Positions 55,682 to 63,799 of a stretch of 63,886 nucleotides of DNA are shown here, piece after piece. The stretch comes from a virus. Under the pieces are notes generated by a model, which did no database searches, was not told the DNA's origin, and saw nothing but the letters and a program-made list of their open reading frames with translations. The stretch spans positions 1-63,886 of IMG/VR virus record IMGVR_UViG_3300050120_000442, one strand, 5' to 3'. The position numbers and the translations under genes are program-made. The first letter of the stretch is position 1, and each line of letters opens with the position of its first letter.

Positions 55682-56332
55682 ATGCAAGACGTAATGGTCG
55701 ATCTCGAAACCCTGGGTGACACCCCTGGGAGCGCCATTCTGTCCATCGGCGCCGTCGCGTTCGACCCCGAAACCGGCGAGATCGACGACGGCTTCTACAC
55801 CGTGATCAACGTCAATTCCTGCGTTGTCGCCGGGCTGACCTTCACCCAGGGTACCTTGGACTGGTGGAAGAAACAGTCGCCCGAGGCCAGGGGCGTCCTG
55901 AAGGCCGCCTACGCTGACACAGCCCCATCGCTGCACACGGCCTTGATCGCGCTGAACGCCTACCTGGCGCGCTTCGGCGGCCTGCGGAATTGCAAGGTCT
56001 GGGGCAACGGCGCCAGCTTCGATAACTCGATGCTCACCTTGGCCTACAAGGGGGCAGGCGCTCCGCTGGGGTGGCAATTCTGGAACGACCGCGGCTACCG
56101 GACCCTGAAGAACGAGTGGCCGCAGGTACCGCTTGGCGTCCGCGTAGGGGTCTTCCACAACGCCCTGGACGACGCCAAGACCCAGGCCGCGCACGCCCTG
56201 GAAATCTACGCTTTCAAGCGCCGCGTCCTGGCGGCCTTCGCCACCCAGGGACAGGTGGCCGAGATTGTCGGCAAAATAGACGCGGTGCTGACCCGGATTG
56301 AAGCCGAGGTCGAGGAAGACCTCGTCGGCTGA
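55682..56332 (+). CDS. DnaQ-like 3'-5' exonuclease
   Basis: A 216-residue RNase H-fold exonuclease (Rv2179c/DUF5051-like). VMVDLETLGDTPGSAILSIG is the Exo I motif with D-x-E, VWGNGASFDNSML is Exo II with the catalytic Asp, and FHNALDDAKTQAAHAL is Exo III (H-x-A-x-x-D). Placed between ssDNA-binding protein and polymerase, it could provide proofreading or process recombination ends. C-terminus EEDLVG matches the recurrent tail. Confidence 0.85.
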   Translation: MQDVMVDLETLGDTPGSAILSIGAVAFDPETGEIDDGFYTVINVNSCVVAGLTFTQGTLDWWKKQSPEARGVLKAAYADTAPSLHTALIALNAYLARFGGLRNCKVWGNGASFDNSMLTLAYKGAGAPLGWQFWNDRGYRTLKNEWPQVPLGVRVGVFHNALDDAKTQAAHALEIYAFKRRVLAAFATQGQVAEIVGKIDAVLTRIEAEVEEDLVG

Positions 56333-58293
56333 TGGCTACGCTGATCACCGATACCGAATGTTTTCCCGGCTTCTGGTGCGCAGGCTTCAAGGTCTACGAG
56401 ACCAAGCAGGTCATCGTTCTGGAGCACAGCGCCCGCCGGCCGCTCGATCGCGCCAGGCTTGAGCGCCTCATGCGCGCCCACCGGATCATCACCTTCAACG
56501 GCCTGTCCTACGACATGGCCATGATCTGGGCGGCGATCCGTGGCTACTCCACCGAGAAGCTGAAGATCCTCAATGATCAGATCATCCAGGGCCGCGTGCG
56601 CTGGTGGGAGCTGGAAGACCTGCTCGGCTTCAAGCTCCCGAAGCTCAACCACATCGACCTGATCGAGCCGCAGCCCAACGCCATCGCCAGCCTGAAGACG
56701 CTGAACGGGCGCCTGCACGGCAAGAAGATGCAGGATCTGCCGTACCCGATCGACGCCATCCTGACGCCCGAGCAGATGGATCAGACGATCGCCTACATGG
56801 GCAATGACCTGGACGCGACCGAGCTGCTGTTCGAGTCGCTCAAAGAGCCCCTGGAGCTGCGCGAGGCGATCAGCGCCGACCTCAAGATCGACGTCCGGTC
56901 GAAGTCCGACACCCAGGTCGGCTTCGCCATCCTGAAGAAGCGGATCGAAGACGCATCCGGCGAGCGCTTGGGCAAACCCGTCGTCCGGCTCGGCAGCACA
57001 TTTACCTACCACATCCCGGAATACATCCGGTTTCAGACGCCGCAACTCCAAGAAATTCTGGAGCAAATCAGGGCGTATCACTTCGTCGTAAAAGACACCG
57101 GCAAGGTAGAGTTGCCGAAATTCCTCAGCGCGACGAAGATCAAGATCGGTGATCTAGAATACCAGATGGGGATCGGTGGGCTACACTCCACCGAAGCCAA
57201 TCGTTCGGTCTTCTCGACTGAGGATGCTGTACTGATCGACGCTGACGTCGGGTCCTATTATCCGGCTATCGCGATCAACGGCGAGATGTACCCGCCGGCC
57301 CTGGGCAAGATCTCGGTGTCCATCTTCCGCGGCGTCCGGGATGAGCGGATCGTCGCCAAGCGCGCCAAGGCTAAGACCAAGGCCGAGGGCCTGAAGATCG
57401 CCCTGAACGGCGGTCTTTTCGGTAACACCAGCAACCGGTACTCGCCGGCCTACTCGCCCGTGATGACGATCGCCATCACCCTGACGGGGCAGCTCGCGCT
57501 GCTGATGTTGATCGAGCGCGCCGAGAGCGCCGGCATAACGGCCGTCAGCGGCAACACGGACGGCGTGACCTTCCTCTGCCCGAAGGCCCAAGCCAATCCG
57601 ATCGAGAACGACCGCCTGCTCCCCTGGCCGGAAGACCGCAAAATCTCCTTCAGCTCGACCCTGAAAGAGATCACCGACCAGTGGATGACCGCGACCGGCT
57701 TCGACCTGGAGTTCGTCGGTTACAAGTCGATGCACAACGCCTCGGTGAACACCTACTTCGCCATCAAGAACGACGGCAAGGTCAAACGGAAGGGGCTCTA
57801 CTCGAACCCCTGGAACGACCCGAGCGCCATCCGTGAGCAGCTCATGAAGAACCCGAACATGACCATCTGTTCCGACGCGGCCTTGGCCTTCATCCAGCAC
57901 GGCACGCCGGTCGCCCAGACGATCCGCGACTGCGCCGACATCCGCCAGTTCGTGACCGTCGTGAACGTCCAGGGCGGCGGGACCTGGCGAGGCGAATACC
58001 TCGGCAAGGTGGTGCGGTTCTACTGGGGCGAGGACGGCGATACCATCCTCTACAAAACCCCGCACGCGACGACCGGCAACTTCAAAAAGGTCTCGAAGAC
58101 GGACGGCGCCCGCCCGCTGATGACGCTGCCGGACAAGCTGCCGGCCGACATCGACTACGCCCGCTACATCGCCGAGGCGAATGACATCTTGATTGACGTC
58201 GGCTTCCGAGCCGCGCCGCCGGCGCCTGTGAAGCTCAAGCCCCTCAAGCTGAAGCCAAGGCAAGCCCTCCTGTACGCCTGCATTTTTCCTTAA
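56332..58293 (+). CDS. Phage DNA polymerase, family B-like
   Basis: A 653-residue replicative polymerase. N-terminal ITDTECFPGFW and ITFNGLSYDMAMIWA are 3'-5' exonuclease motifs; the palm motifs are DADVGSYYPAIAI (motif A, D-x-x-S-x-Y-P-like), LKIALNGGLFGNTSNRYS (motif B, K-x3-N-G-x-x-G) and VSGNTDGVTF (motif C, D-T-D-like with G). This combination is typical of a phage family of B-type polymerases. It overlaps the exonuclease stop by one base. The C-terminal 25 residues are Lys/Pro-rich. Some AT enrichment is seen near 57000-57230. Confidence 0.87.
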   Translation: MATLITDTECFPGFWCAGFKVYETKQVIVLEHSARRPLDRARLERLMRAHRIITFNGLSYDMAMIWAAIRGYSTEKLKILNDQIIQGRVRWWELEDLLGFKLPKLNHIDLIEPQPNAIASLKTLNGRLHGKKMQDLPYPIDAILTPEQMDQTIAYMGNDLDATELLFESLKEPLELREAISADLKIDVRSKSDTQVGFAILKKRIEDASGERLGKPVVRLGSTFTYHIPEYIRFQTPQLQEILEQIRAYHFVVKDTGKVELPKFLSATKIKIGDLEYQMGIGGLHSTEANRSVFSTEDAVLIDADVGSYYPAIAINGEMYPPALGKISVSIFRGVRDERIVAKRAKAKTKAEGLKIALNGGLFGNTSNRYSPAYSPVMTIAITLTGQLALLMLIERAESAGITAVSGNTDGVTFLCPKAQANPIENDRLLPWPEDRKISFSSTLKEITDQWMTATGFDLEFVGYKSMHNASVNTYFAIKNDGKVKRKGLYSNPWNDPSAIREQLMKNPNMTICSDAALAFIQHGTPVAQTIRDCADIRQFVTVVNVQGGGTWRGEYLGKVVRFYWGEDGDTILYKTPHATTGNFKKVSKTDGARPLMTLPDKLPADIDYARYIAEANDILIDVGFRAAPPAPVKLKPLKLKPRQALLYACIFP

Positions 58294-58296
58294 TAA

Positions 58297-58311
58297 TCAA
58301 CCATATAGTTA
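58297..58311. promoter_or_regulatory. Degenerate operator copy
   Basis: TCAAC-CATAT-AGTTA in the short gap between the polymerase and VRR-NUC genes; a second TCAAC is at 58316-58320. The left half is intact, the right half is shifted by one base. Confidence 0.45.
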
Positions 58312-58321
58312 GGACTCAACC

Positions 58322-58618
58322 GTGCGCGAACTCGTCGTCGAAACTGAAGGCTCAAAGCTTTTCACGTCCACGGGCTGGCGCGTTTACAAGGTCGTCTTTC
58401 CCGGCGTCCGCGGCGCCCCCGATCGGTGGATGCTGAAGTCAGGGATCTGGGCGCTCGTCGAATACAAGAAGTTCGGCGAGAAGCCGGACGCCCAGCAGCA
58501 GAAACGCCACAACGAACTGCGCGGCCAGGGCCAGCGCGTCTGGGTGATCGACAACATCCCCGCCATCTACGCGCTCCATGCGAAGCTGGAAGCCGAGATC
58601 GCAGCGCGTGCTCGATGA
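58322..58618 (+). CDS. VRR-NUC domain nuclease
   Basis: A 98-residue protein that is a single VRR-NUC domain: KVVFPGVRGAPDRWML, ALVEYKKFGEKPDAQQQKRH (E-x-K catalytic pair) and VWVIDNIPAIYAL. Structure-specific nucleases of this type sit next to SNF2 helicases and polymerases in phages. Start GTG 58322. Its end overlaps the helicase gene by 11 bases. Confidence 0.85.
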   Translation: MRELVVETEGSKLFTSTGWRVYKVVFPGVRGAPDRWMLKSGIWALVEYKKFGEKPDAQQQKRHNELRGQGQRVWVIDNIPAIYALHAKLEAEIAARAR

Positions 58619-60440
58619 TCTCATCCGCGTTGCCCTGGAGATCTGGCCGACCGACCTAAGACCAGTCAGGACGTGCTCCTGGGCGCGTGAGGACTTCCGC
58701 GACTATCAGGTGCAGCTCACCGACATGGTCAAGCTGTGCGTCCGGCCCGGCCCAAAGAAGAAACCCGGCATCATTCTGGCCCTGGAGCCGGGCGCCGGGA
58801 AGACGGCGATCGTGCTGACGGCCGCCCGCGATCTGCTCGACGAAGGCACGATCCGCAAGGCGCTCGTCACCGCCCCGCTCCTGGTCGCCAAGACCGTCTG
58901 GTCTGAAGAGATCGGCGAGTGGGAGCACCTGAAGGACACAACCTGGACGCTGATCCGCGCCGAGGACGATGACCCGGAGATCGTGGCGGCAGGGGAGGCG
59001 GCCTACGCCAAGGCCTTCGCCTTCCACTCGACCCTGTTCGAGGCCGAGGTCATGAACGAAGCCCGGCGCAACCCGAGCCAGGCCTCAGCGCGCAACATTG
59101 TCCGCGACCGCTGGGCGCGCGACGCATTCGACATGCTATCCGCCGAGGACCAGGCTCAGCTCAGGCGCCCGCGTTACAAGGGCGATGACCCGCTGCTGAT
59201 GCAGGCGGCGCTCGCGGCTGGCGCCCAGAAGATGCCGAAGGCCACCCCATCCGACCTGGCCAATCTCCACCGCATGGAGGCCGTCGCGACAGCCAAGGAG
59301 ACGCTCCTGCGTCGGCTAGCGGCCGAGCCGACCGAGATCCACATCATCAACAAAGAGGCCCTTCTCTGGCTCTGGAATCACTTCGGCGAAGGTAGCCGCT
59401 GGCCCTACGACATAATCATCGGCGACGACCTGCGCGAGTTCCGATCCGGCAAAGCGCGCTCGGCCGGCGGTGTCGCCGTCACCGCGAAGGGTAAGAAGGC
59501 CGCGGCGCCGCTGTCGCGCTGGGGCGTCCTGGCCGCGGCCCGCAAGCACGTCAAGGCCATGATCGAGTTGACGGGCACGCCGACGCCCAAGGGCCTGCAC
59601 AACCTCTGGGGGGTGGCCTACCTGGTGGACCTCGGCGAGCGCTTGGGCCTGAACCTCGAAGCGTTCATGCGGCGCTACTTCGACGTCAACCAGTACGATC
59701 GCTCGATCGAGCCTCGCGAGCACGCCTTCGCTTCCATTATCGGCAAGCTGAAGGACATCATGTTCAGCTTGGACCCGAAGGCGATCGGTGAGCTGCCTCC
59801 GTTCCTGCCGGTGCCAATCCGCGTCGAGCTGCCGGCCGATGTCCTCCAAGCCTACAAGACCTTCAGGAAGGAGCTGGTCTCCGAGGAATACGACGTCGAG
59901 GCCGTCAACGGCGGGGTCCTGCACGGCAAGCTTCTGCAGTTCGCCAACGGCTCGATGTACCAGGAGGATGGGAACGATATCCACATCCACGACCTTAAGA
60001 TCGAAGCTTTGAAGAACCTGGTGGAGGCCCTCGACGGCACGCCGCTGCTCGTCGCTTACACCTTCCAGTTCGACATCGAGCGAATCATGAAAGCGTTGCC
60101 GAAGGCCGTCCTGTTGACGCCGTCGAACGCGCTCGACTTCACGCGGCGCTGGAACAAGGATGAGATAGCAGTCGGGCTCGTTCACCGCGCATCGGCAGGT
60201 CACGGCCTGAACATGCAGAAGGGGACGGGTCATATGTGTGAGTACGGTCTGACCACAGACGCGGAGCTGTTCTTGCAGTTCAAAAAGCGGATATTGCGGT
60301 CAGGTCGAAAGACGTCGGTGATTAACCACATCATCATCGCCAAGGGCACGATCGACGAAGACGTTTATCCTATGTACCTCAACCCCCGGATAGAGAATCA
60401 GGAGCAAATTCTTGAGGCTCTCCGACTGACTCAGCGTTAA
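58608..60440 (+). CDS. SNF2-like superfamily 2 helicase
   Basis: A 610-residue helicase. YQVQLTDMVKL and LALEPGAGKTAIVLTAARDL are the Q-like and Walker A motifs, KALVTAPLLVAKTVW is Ia, IIIGDDLREFRSGKAR is motif II with DD in place of the usual DE, MIELTGTPTPKGLHNLW is motif III, and HRASAGHGLNMQKG is motif V/VI-like. An insertion of about 120 residues (residues 110-230) separates Ia and II. It commonly accompanies VRR-NUC and primase in phage replication modules. GTG 58608 overlaps the nuclease gene. Confidence 0.85.
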   Translation: MLDDLIRVALEIWPTDLRPVRTCSWAREDFRDYQVQLTDMVKLCVRPGPKKKPGIILALEPGAGKTAIVLTAARDLLDEGTIRKALVTAPLLVAKTVWSEEIGEWEHLKDTTWTLIRAEDDDPEIVAAGEAAYAKAFAFHSTLFEAEVMNEARRNPSQASARNIVRDRWARDAFDMLSAEDQAQLRRPRYKGDDPLLMQAALAAGAQKMPKATPSDLANLHRMEAVATAKETLLRRLAAEPTEIHIINKEALLWLWNHFGEGSRWPYDIIIGDDLREFRSGKARSAGGVAVTAKGKKAAAPLSRWGVLAAARKHVKAMIELTGTPTPKGLHNLWGVAYLVDLGERLGLNLEAFMRRYFDVNQYDRSIEPREHAFASIIGKLKDIMFSLDPKAIGELPPFLPVPIRVELPADVLQAYKTFRKELVSEEYDVEAVNGGVLHGKLLQFANGSMYQEDGNDIHIHDLKIEALKNLVEALDGTPLLVAYTFQFDIERIMKALPKAVLLTPSNALDFTRRWNKDEIAVGLVHRASAGHGLNMQKGTGHMCEYGLTTDAELFLQFKKRILRSGRKTSVINHIIIAKGTIDEDVYPMYLNPRIENQEQILEALRLTQR

Positions 60441-60469
60441 CCGTGTCAAGAGAAAAAGTTGATAATGAG

Positions 60470-60484
60470 TCAATTTTAGGTTGA
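60470..60484. promoter_or_regulatory. Operator palindrome, one mismatch
   Basis: TCAAT-TTTAG-GTTGA, 70 bases upstream of the repressor ATG. Confidence 0.62.
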
Positions 60485-60511
60485 CCAATTGTCGCACCAC
60501 AAATAAACATC

Positions 60512-60526
60512 TCAACAGAAAGTTGG
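60512..60526. promoter_or_regulatory. Operator palindrome, one mismatch
   Basis: TCAAC-AGAAA-GTTGG, 28 bases upstream of the repressor ATG. Confidence 0.62.
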
Positions 60527-60553
60527 CTCCCCTCAACTTTATGGAGTGATGAA

Positions 60554-61279
60554 ATGACCACCGAGCCCGAGGTTCCGCCTGCTGCTCGCCTGATCCGTGA
60601 GAACGGAAAGGAAGTCCGTGAGCCCGGCTTCGCCAAGCGTTTGCAACAGGCGATGGACAACAATCCCTACGTGCCAGACATGATGTATGGCCGGATGACC
60701 TGGGTCCGAAAGGAGCTAGAGAGCCGGTTTGGCGTCAAGGTCAGCCTGCAAGGTCTCGGCCGCTGGTATTATGGTGAGACCAAACCAAAGGTTGGAAATC
60801 TGGTTGCCCTGGCCAAGCTCCTGGACGTTGACTCGATCTGGCTGGCGCACGGTATTGAATCCGAGATGACGCCGCGCGAACAGAAAGTCCGTAACGCCCT
60901 GGTCGATGGCGCCGTCAATCTTGTCGCAGGCTTGATCCAGATGAACGGCGGCCACCCCGCCTTCCCCGAGTCTGACGATGAGCGGGCCGAGAAGAGTCGG
61001 ATTGATCTCTACGCGATCATCAAGGGCGCGCAGTACGCCTTCCATGTCTCCACGGCCCAGGAAGTCCCTGGCGCCCAGCGGTTCATCCTGCCAACCAACT
61101 ATATGGAGGCGTTTCAGATGGGTGTCGTGCTGACCGACATGGCCGGCATCACTTTGATCGAGATCACCGAAGACCTGGTCGAGCAGCGCGGCACGAAGAA
61201 GGGTCACGGCTTCGAGGTCATCCTGAACGAAGCGGAGATCGAGGCTGCCAAGATCCACAGCCTTCGCAACCGATTGTAG
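60554..61279 (+). CDS. XRE-type phage repressor, candidate operator-binding protein
   Basis: A 241-residue protein. After a 35-residue N-terminal arm, residues 40-100 (MTWVRKELESRFGVKVSLQG, then LGRWYYGETKPKVGNLVALA, then KLLDVDSIWLAHG) are an XRE helix-turn-helix. The C-terminal domain (RIDLYAIIKGAQYAFHVSTA to IHSLRNRL) is alpha/beta and lacks the Ser-Lys dyad of LexA/CI repressors, so induction by RecA cleavage is not expected. Flanked on both sides by copies of the palindrome, it is the best candidate for their cognate protein and for immunity; direct evidence is lacking. Confidence 0.7.
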   Translation: MTTEPEVPPAARLIRENGKEVREPGFAKRLQQAMDNNPYVPDMMYGRMTWVRKELESRFGVKVSLQGLGRWYYGETKPKVGNLVALAKLLDVDSIWLAHGIESEMTPREQKVRNALVDGAVNLVAGLIQMNGGHPAFPESDDERAEKSRIDLYAIIKGAQYAFHVSTAQEVPGAQRFILPTNYMEAFQMGVVLTDMAGITLIEITEDLVEQRGTKKGHGFEVILNEAEIEAAKIHSLRNRL

Positions 61280-61286
61280 GAAATAG

Positions 61287-61313
61287 TCAACTTTGGGTTG
61301 ACTAAAAGGTTGA
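61287..61313. promoter_or_regulatory. Overlapping operator pair downstream of the repressor
   Basis: Exact TCAAC-TTTGG-GTTGA (61287-61301) merges with a second right half TGACT-AAAAG-GTTGA (61299-61313). A TTGACT here precedes CTAGGG by 17 bases, a weak promoter-like arrangement for the MazG-like gene at 61356. Confidence 0.68.
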
Positions 61314-61355
61314 GTTTCATCTAGGGTCTTCAGAGAAATCTGGAGGCCCTTTTTC

Positions 61356-62228
61356 ATGTCTCTCGCCGACGTCAAGCGCGCCACTTTCCGCCCTAGCGGC
61401 TACCGCACGCTCGGCTATGCCGAGGGCGAAGGACCGAAGGCCGCGCGGTTCGACTACCACGGCTGGAAGGTCTGGATTCCCTACACCGCCCTGGTGTTCG
61501 CCGAGGGCCGCTTCCAAGCCCCGCTCTGGGCCATCGAGTCATCCAAGAATTATCAATCGAAACGTGAGGACATAACCATGACGGAACAACGACGCTTCTT
61601 CCCCATCCAAGTCGGTGACGGGCCGCTGAACACGCGCGCAGCCCAGACCCACCTGAAGAACTGCACCGCCGGCTGGTGGACCGCCCTGAAGGATGTCCCT
61701 GCGATCTCTGCCGGCGACGCCCTGCACGGCAAGCGTAACGTCGGCGAGCTGCTGATGCTCTGTGTGTCCGAGGTCGCCGAGGGTGCCGAGGGTTGGCGCG
61801 AGTCCCTGATGGATGACAAGCTGCCCGATCGGGAAATGATCGAAGTCGAGCTGGCCGATGTGGTGATCCGCGTGCTGGACCTGTCGGGCTCGGCCTCCCT
61901 GGACCTGGACGGCGCGACGCTCGATCTGCAGAACGCCGGGCTTACGGAACATCTCCATGGCCAGAACATGGAGGGCTATCTGCTCCTACTGGTCTGCGAG
62001 TTCGCCGCGGCGATGGAGGGACACCGGAAGTCAGCGCCCGACCGCAAGCTCCCGCAACGTCAGGCCTTCGAGGTCCGCCTTGCCGCCGCGCTCTTGCTTG
62101 TCGGTGAGATCGCCGCTGAGTTTGAACTCGACGTCGAAGGCGCGATCATCGAGAAGGAAGCCTTCAACGCCCAGCGCGAGGACCACAAGCTCGAACAACG
62201 TCGCCTGGCCGGCGGGAAGGCGTACTGA
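61356..62228 (+). CDS. MazG-like nucleotide pyrophosphohydrolase with N-terminal extension
   Basis: A 290-residue protein. From residue 75 it contains two MazG-like helical repeats: GELLMLCVSEVAEGAEGWRE with E-x-x-E-x-x-E-like acidic pattern, then EVELADVVIRVLDLSG, and a second EGYLLLLVCEFAAAMEGHRK, then AAALLLVGEIAAEFELDVEG. Such enzymes hydrolyse NTPs/dNTPs or ppGpp. Residues 1-70 (RPSGYRTLGYAEGEGPKAAR) look like a separate small protein fused in frame. An internal ATG at 61578 with GAGGA seven bases upstream could make the MazG part alone. TGGAGG precedes ATG 61356. Confidence 0.78.
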   Translation: MSLADVKRATFRPSGYRTLGYAEGEGPKAARFDYHGWKVWIPYTALVFAEGRFQAPLWAIESSKNYQSKREDITMTEQRRFFPIQVGDGPLNTRAAQTHLKNCTAGWWTALKDVPAISAGDALHGKRNVGELLMLCVSEVAEGAEGWRESLMDDKLPDREMIEVELADVVIRVLDLSGSASLDLDGATLDLQNAGLTEHLHGQNMEGYLLLLVCEFAAAMEGHRKSAPDRKLPQRQAFEVRLAAALLLVGEIAAEFELDVEGAIIEKEAFNAQREDHKLEQRRLAGGKAY

Positions 62229-62230
62229 TC

Positions 62231-62452
62231 ATGGAAGACGCTGATTTCCAGGCTGGCGATGTGGTGGTGCTGAAGTCGGGGTCGCCGCCGATGACGGTGG
62301 CGCGGACCTGGGTGGACGACCGCTACGCCGCCAACAGGCAGTACGCCAACTGCGTCTACTACAACCCGGTCCTGGGCAACATCGAGAAGAACCTCAACAT
62401 CTGCGTCGATCTGATCGAAGCGGCCCCACCCGGTCATGTGGTGCTGCGATGA
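62231..62452 (+). CDS. DUF2158-like small protein
   Basis: A 73-residue protein with FQAGDVVVLKSGSPPMTVAR, the strand pattern of DUF2158 (YodC-like), followed by a variable part with one Cys pair (CVYYNPVLG, ICVDLIE). Its role is unknown. It starts two bases after the MazG-like gene and overlaps the next gene by ATGA. Confidence 0.7.
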   Translation: MEDADFQAGDVVVLKSGSPPMTVARTWVDDRYAANRQYANCVYYNPVLGNIEKNLNICVDLIEAAPPGHVVLR

Positions 62453-62667
62453 TCCTACCCACCTGGATTCCAAAGGTCGGCCGCCCGTTCAACCCGGATT
62501 ACGCTGAGACCTGGGAAGTCATGGATGACAACGCTAAGCGTTGGTCCTGGCTGTTCGATGCTGCTGTCGTGGTGGTCATGATCGGCGTGCTGCTGGTCTT
62601 CAGCCGATTAAGTCCTCATCATCTTCTGCCAGTCGATCGAGGAAGTCTGCCCACCATTGCATCATGA
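62449..62667 (+). CDS. Small single-span membrane protein
   Basis: A 72-residue protein with a hydrophobic helix (about residues 32-52, SWLFDAAVVVVMIGVLLVF). Its 3' end overlaps the 3' end of the convergent integrase gene by 68 bases. Family unknown; the ATGA overlap with the DUF2158-like gene supports expression. Confidence 0.5.
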   Translation: MILPTWIPKVGRPFNPDYAETWEVMDDNAKRWSWLFDAAVVVVMIGVLLVFSRLSPHHLLPVDRGSLPTIAS

Positions 62668-63799
62668 TCTTGCGGCCGGGTAGATACTCGGCAGCATTGT
62701 AGGCCTCGCGTACCTGGTTCTTGTCCTTGTGCGCGAGCTGCCGCTCGATCCAGTCGCGGTGAAACCCGTGCTCGTTGAGGACAGTGGACGCCATCCGCCG
62801 GAAGCCATGGCCGGTCATGTCTGTCGTCCCGTAGCCCATCCGCCGCAGCGCCGCGTTGATGGTGTTCTCGCTGATCGGCCGGGTGATCGAGCGCACCGCC
62901 GGGAACAGCAGTTCGCCCGGCGTCATCCCCATCGCCTCCCGGACGACCGCGACGGCCTGGCGCGAGAGCGGGACGAAGTGGGGGAGGGTCATCTTCATCC
63001 GCTCGGCTGACAGCGTCCAGATCCCGGCGTCCAGATCGAACTCCGACTTGGCGGCGAACCGCAGCTCCTTCGACCGCACGAACGTCAGCGCCACAAGCTG
63101 CAGGGCCGACCGCGTCGCGAAGTTGCCATCGTAGCCGCGCAGGGACCTCACCAGCGGCCCGATCCTTTTCGGATCGAGTATGGCGGCGTGGTGGGTGACC
63201 TTGGGTGCCAGGGTGGCTCCCCTGAGCGGCACGGTAGGATCGTGGATCGCCCTGGCCGTGCGAATCGCGAACCGGAACACGGCGCTGCAGGTCGAGCGCA
63301 GGCGAACCGCGCTTTCCAGCCGTCCGGTCTTCTCCACCCGTGCCAGGATCTCCAAAACTTCCGGCGGCATGATGTCGGCGACAGGTCTGTTGCCCAGCAT
63401 CGGGTAGGCCAGGCTCAGAAGCCAGGTGTGCTTCTTGATCGTGCCGGGGGTGGCGCCGTCCGCCGTCCGCCGCAGGAGCCATTCCTCGGCGACGACCTTG
63501 AAGGTGTTCGCTGAGCTGACGGCCGCCGTGATCTTGGCCAGGCGCTTGACGACGGACGGGTCCTGGCCACCGGCCAGTGTCTTGCGAGCAGTCTCGCGCG
63601 CCGCCCGCGCCGCGCCCAGGCCAACCAACGGGTAGGCGCCGAGGGTCAGCTTTTTCTGCTTCCCGCTGAACCGGTAGGCGAGATTCCAGGCCTTCGACCC
63701 GTTGGTCCGCACCAGTAGGTAGAGTCCGAAGGCGTCGCTGAGCTTGTAGTCCTTCGCCCGAGCCTTGGCCGATCGGACCTCTAATTCGGTGAGCGCCAT
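62600..63799 (-). CDS. Tyrosine integrase, P4-like
   Basis: A 399-residue site-specific recombinase. The N-terminal DUF4102-type arm-binding domain (MALTELEVRSAKARAKDYKL, SDAFGLYLLV, then YRFSGKQKKLTLGAYPLV) is followed by a core-binding region and the catalytic domain: TFVRSKELRFAAKSEFDL has the first Arg, GHGFRRMASTVLNEHG the H-x-x-R box, LAHKDKNQVREAYNAAEYL the last His and the Tyr nucleophile. It catalyses integration at an att site I cannot locate here. ATG 63799 is preferred; the open frame reaches the window edge. The C-terminus DDEDLIG is a further copy of the recurrent tail. Confidence 0.93.
   Translation of the reverse strand: MALTELEVRSAKARAKDYKLSDAFGLYLLVRTNGSKAWNLAYRFSGKQKKLTLGAYPLVGLGAARAARETARKTLAGGQDPSVVKRLAKITAAVSSANTFKVVAEEWLLRRTADGATPGTIKKHTWLLSLAYPMLGNRPVADIMPPEVLEILARVEKTGRLESAVRLRSTCSAVFRFAIRTARAIHDPTVPLRGATLAPKVTHHAAILDPKRIGPLVRSLRGYDGNFATRSALQLVALTFVRSKELRFAAKSEFDLDAGIWTLSAERMKMTLPHFVPLSRQAVAVVREAMGMTPGELLFPAVRSITRPISENTINAALRRMGYGTTDMTGHGFRRMASTVLNEHGFHRDWIERQLAHKDKNQVREAYNAAEYLPGRKIMMQWWADFLDRLAEDDEDLIG

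Larger units (their letters stand above)
60441..60553. promoter_or_regulatory. Repressor upstream operator cluster
   Basis: AT-rich gap before the repressor gene with a GTTGA half-site (60458-60462), TCAAT-TTTAG-GTTGA (60470-60484), TCAAC-AGAAA-GTTGG (60512-60526) and a TCAAC half-site (60533-60537), each within two mismatches of the palindrome. The clustering around one regulator gene suggests autoregulation. Confidence 0.65.
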
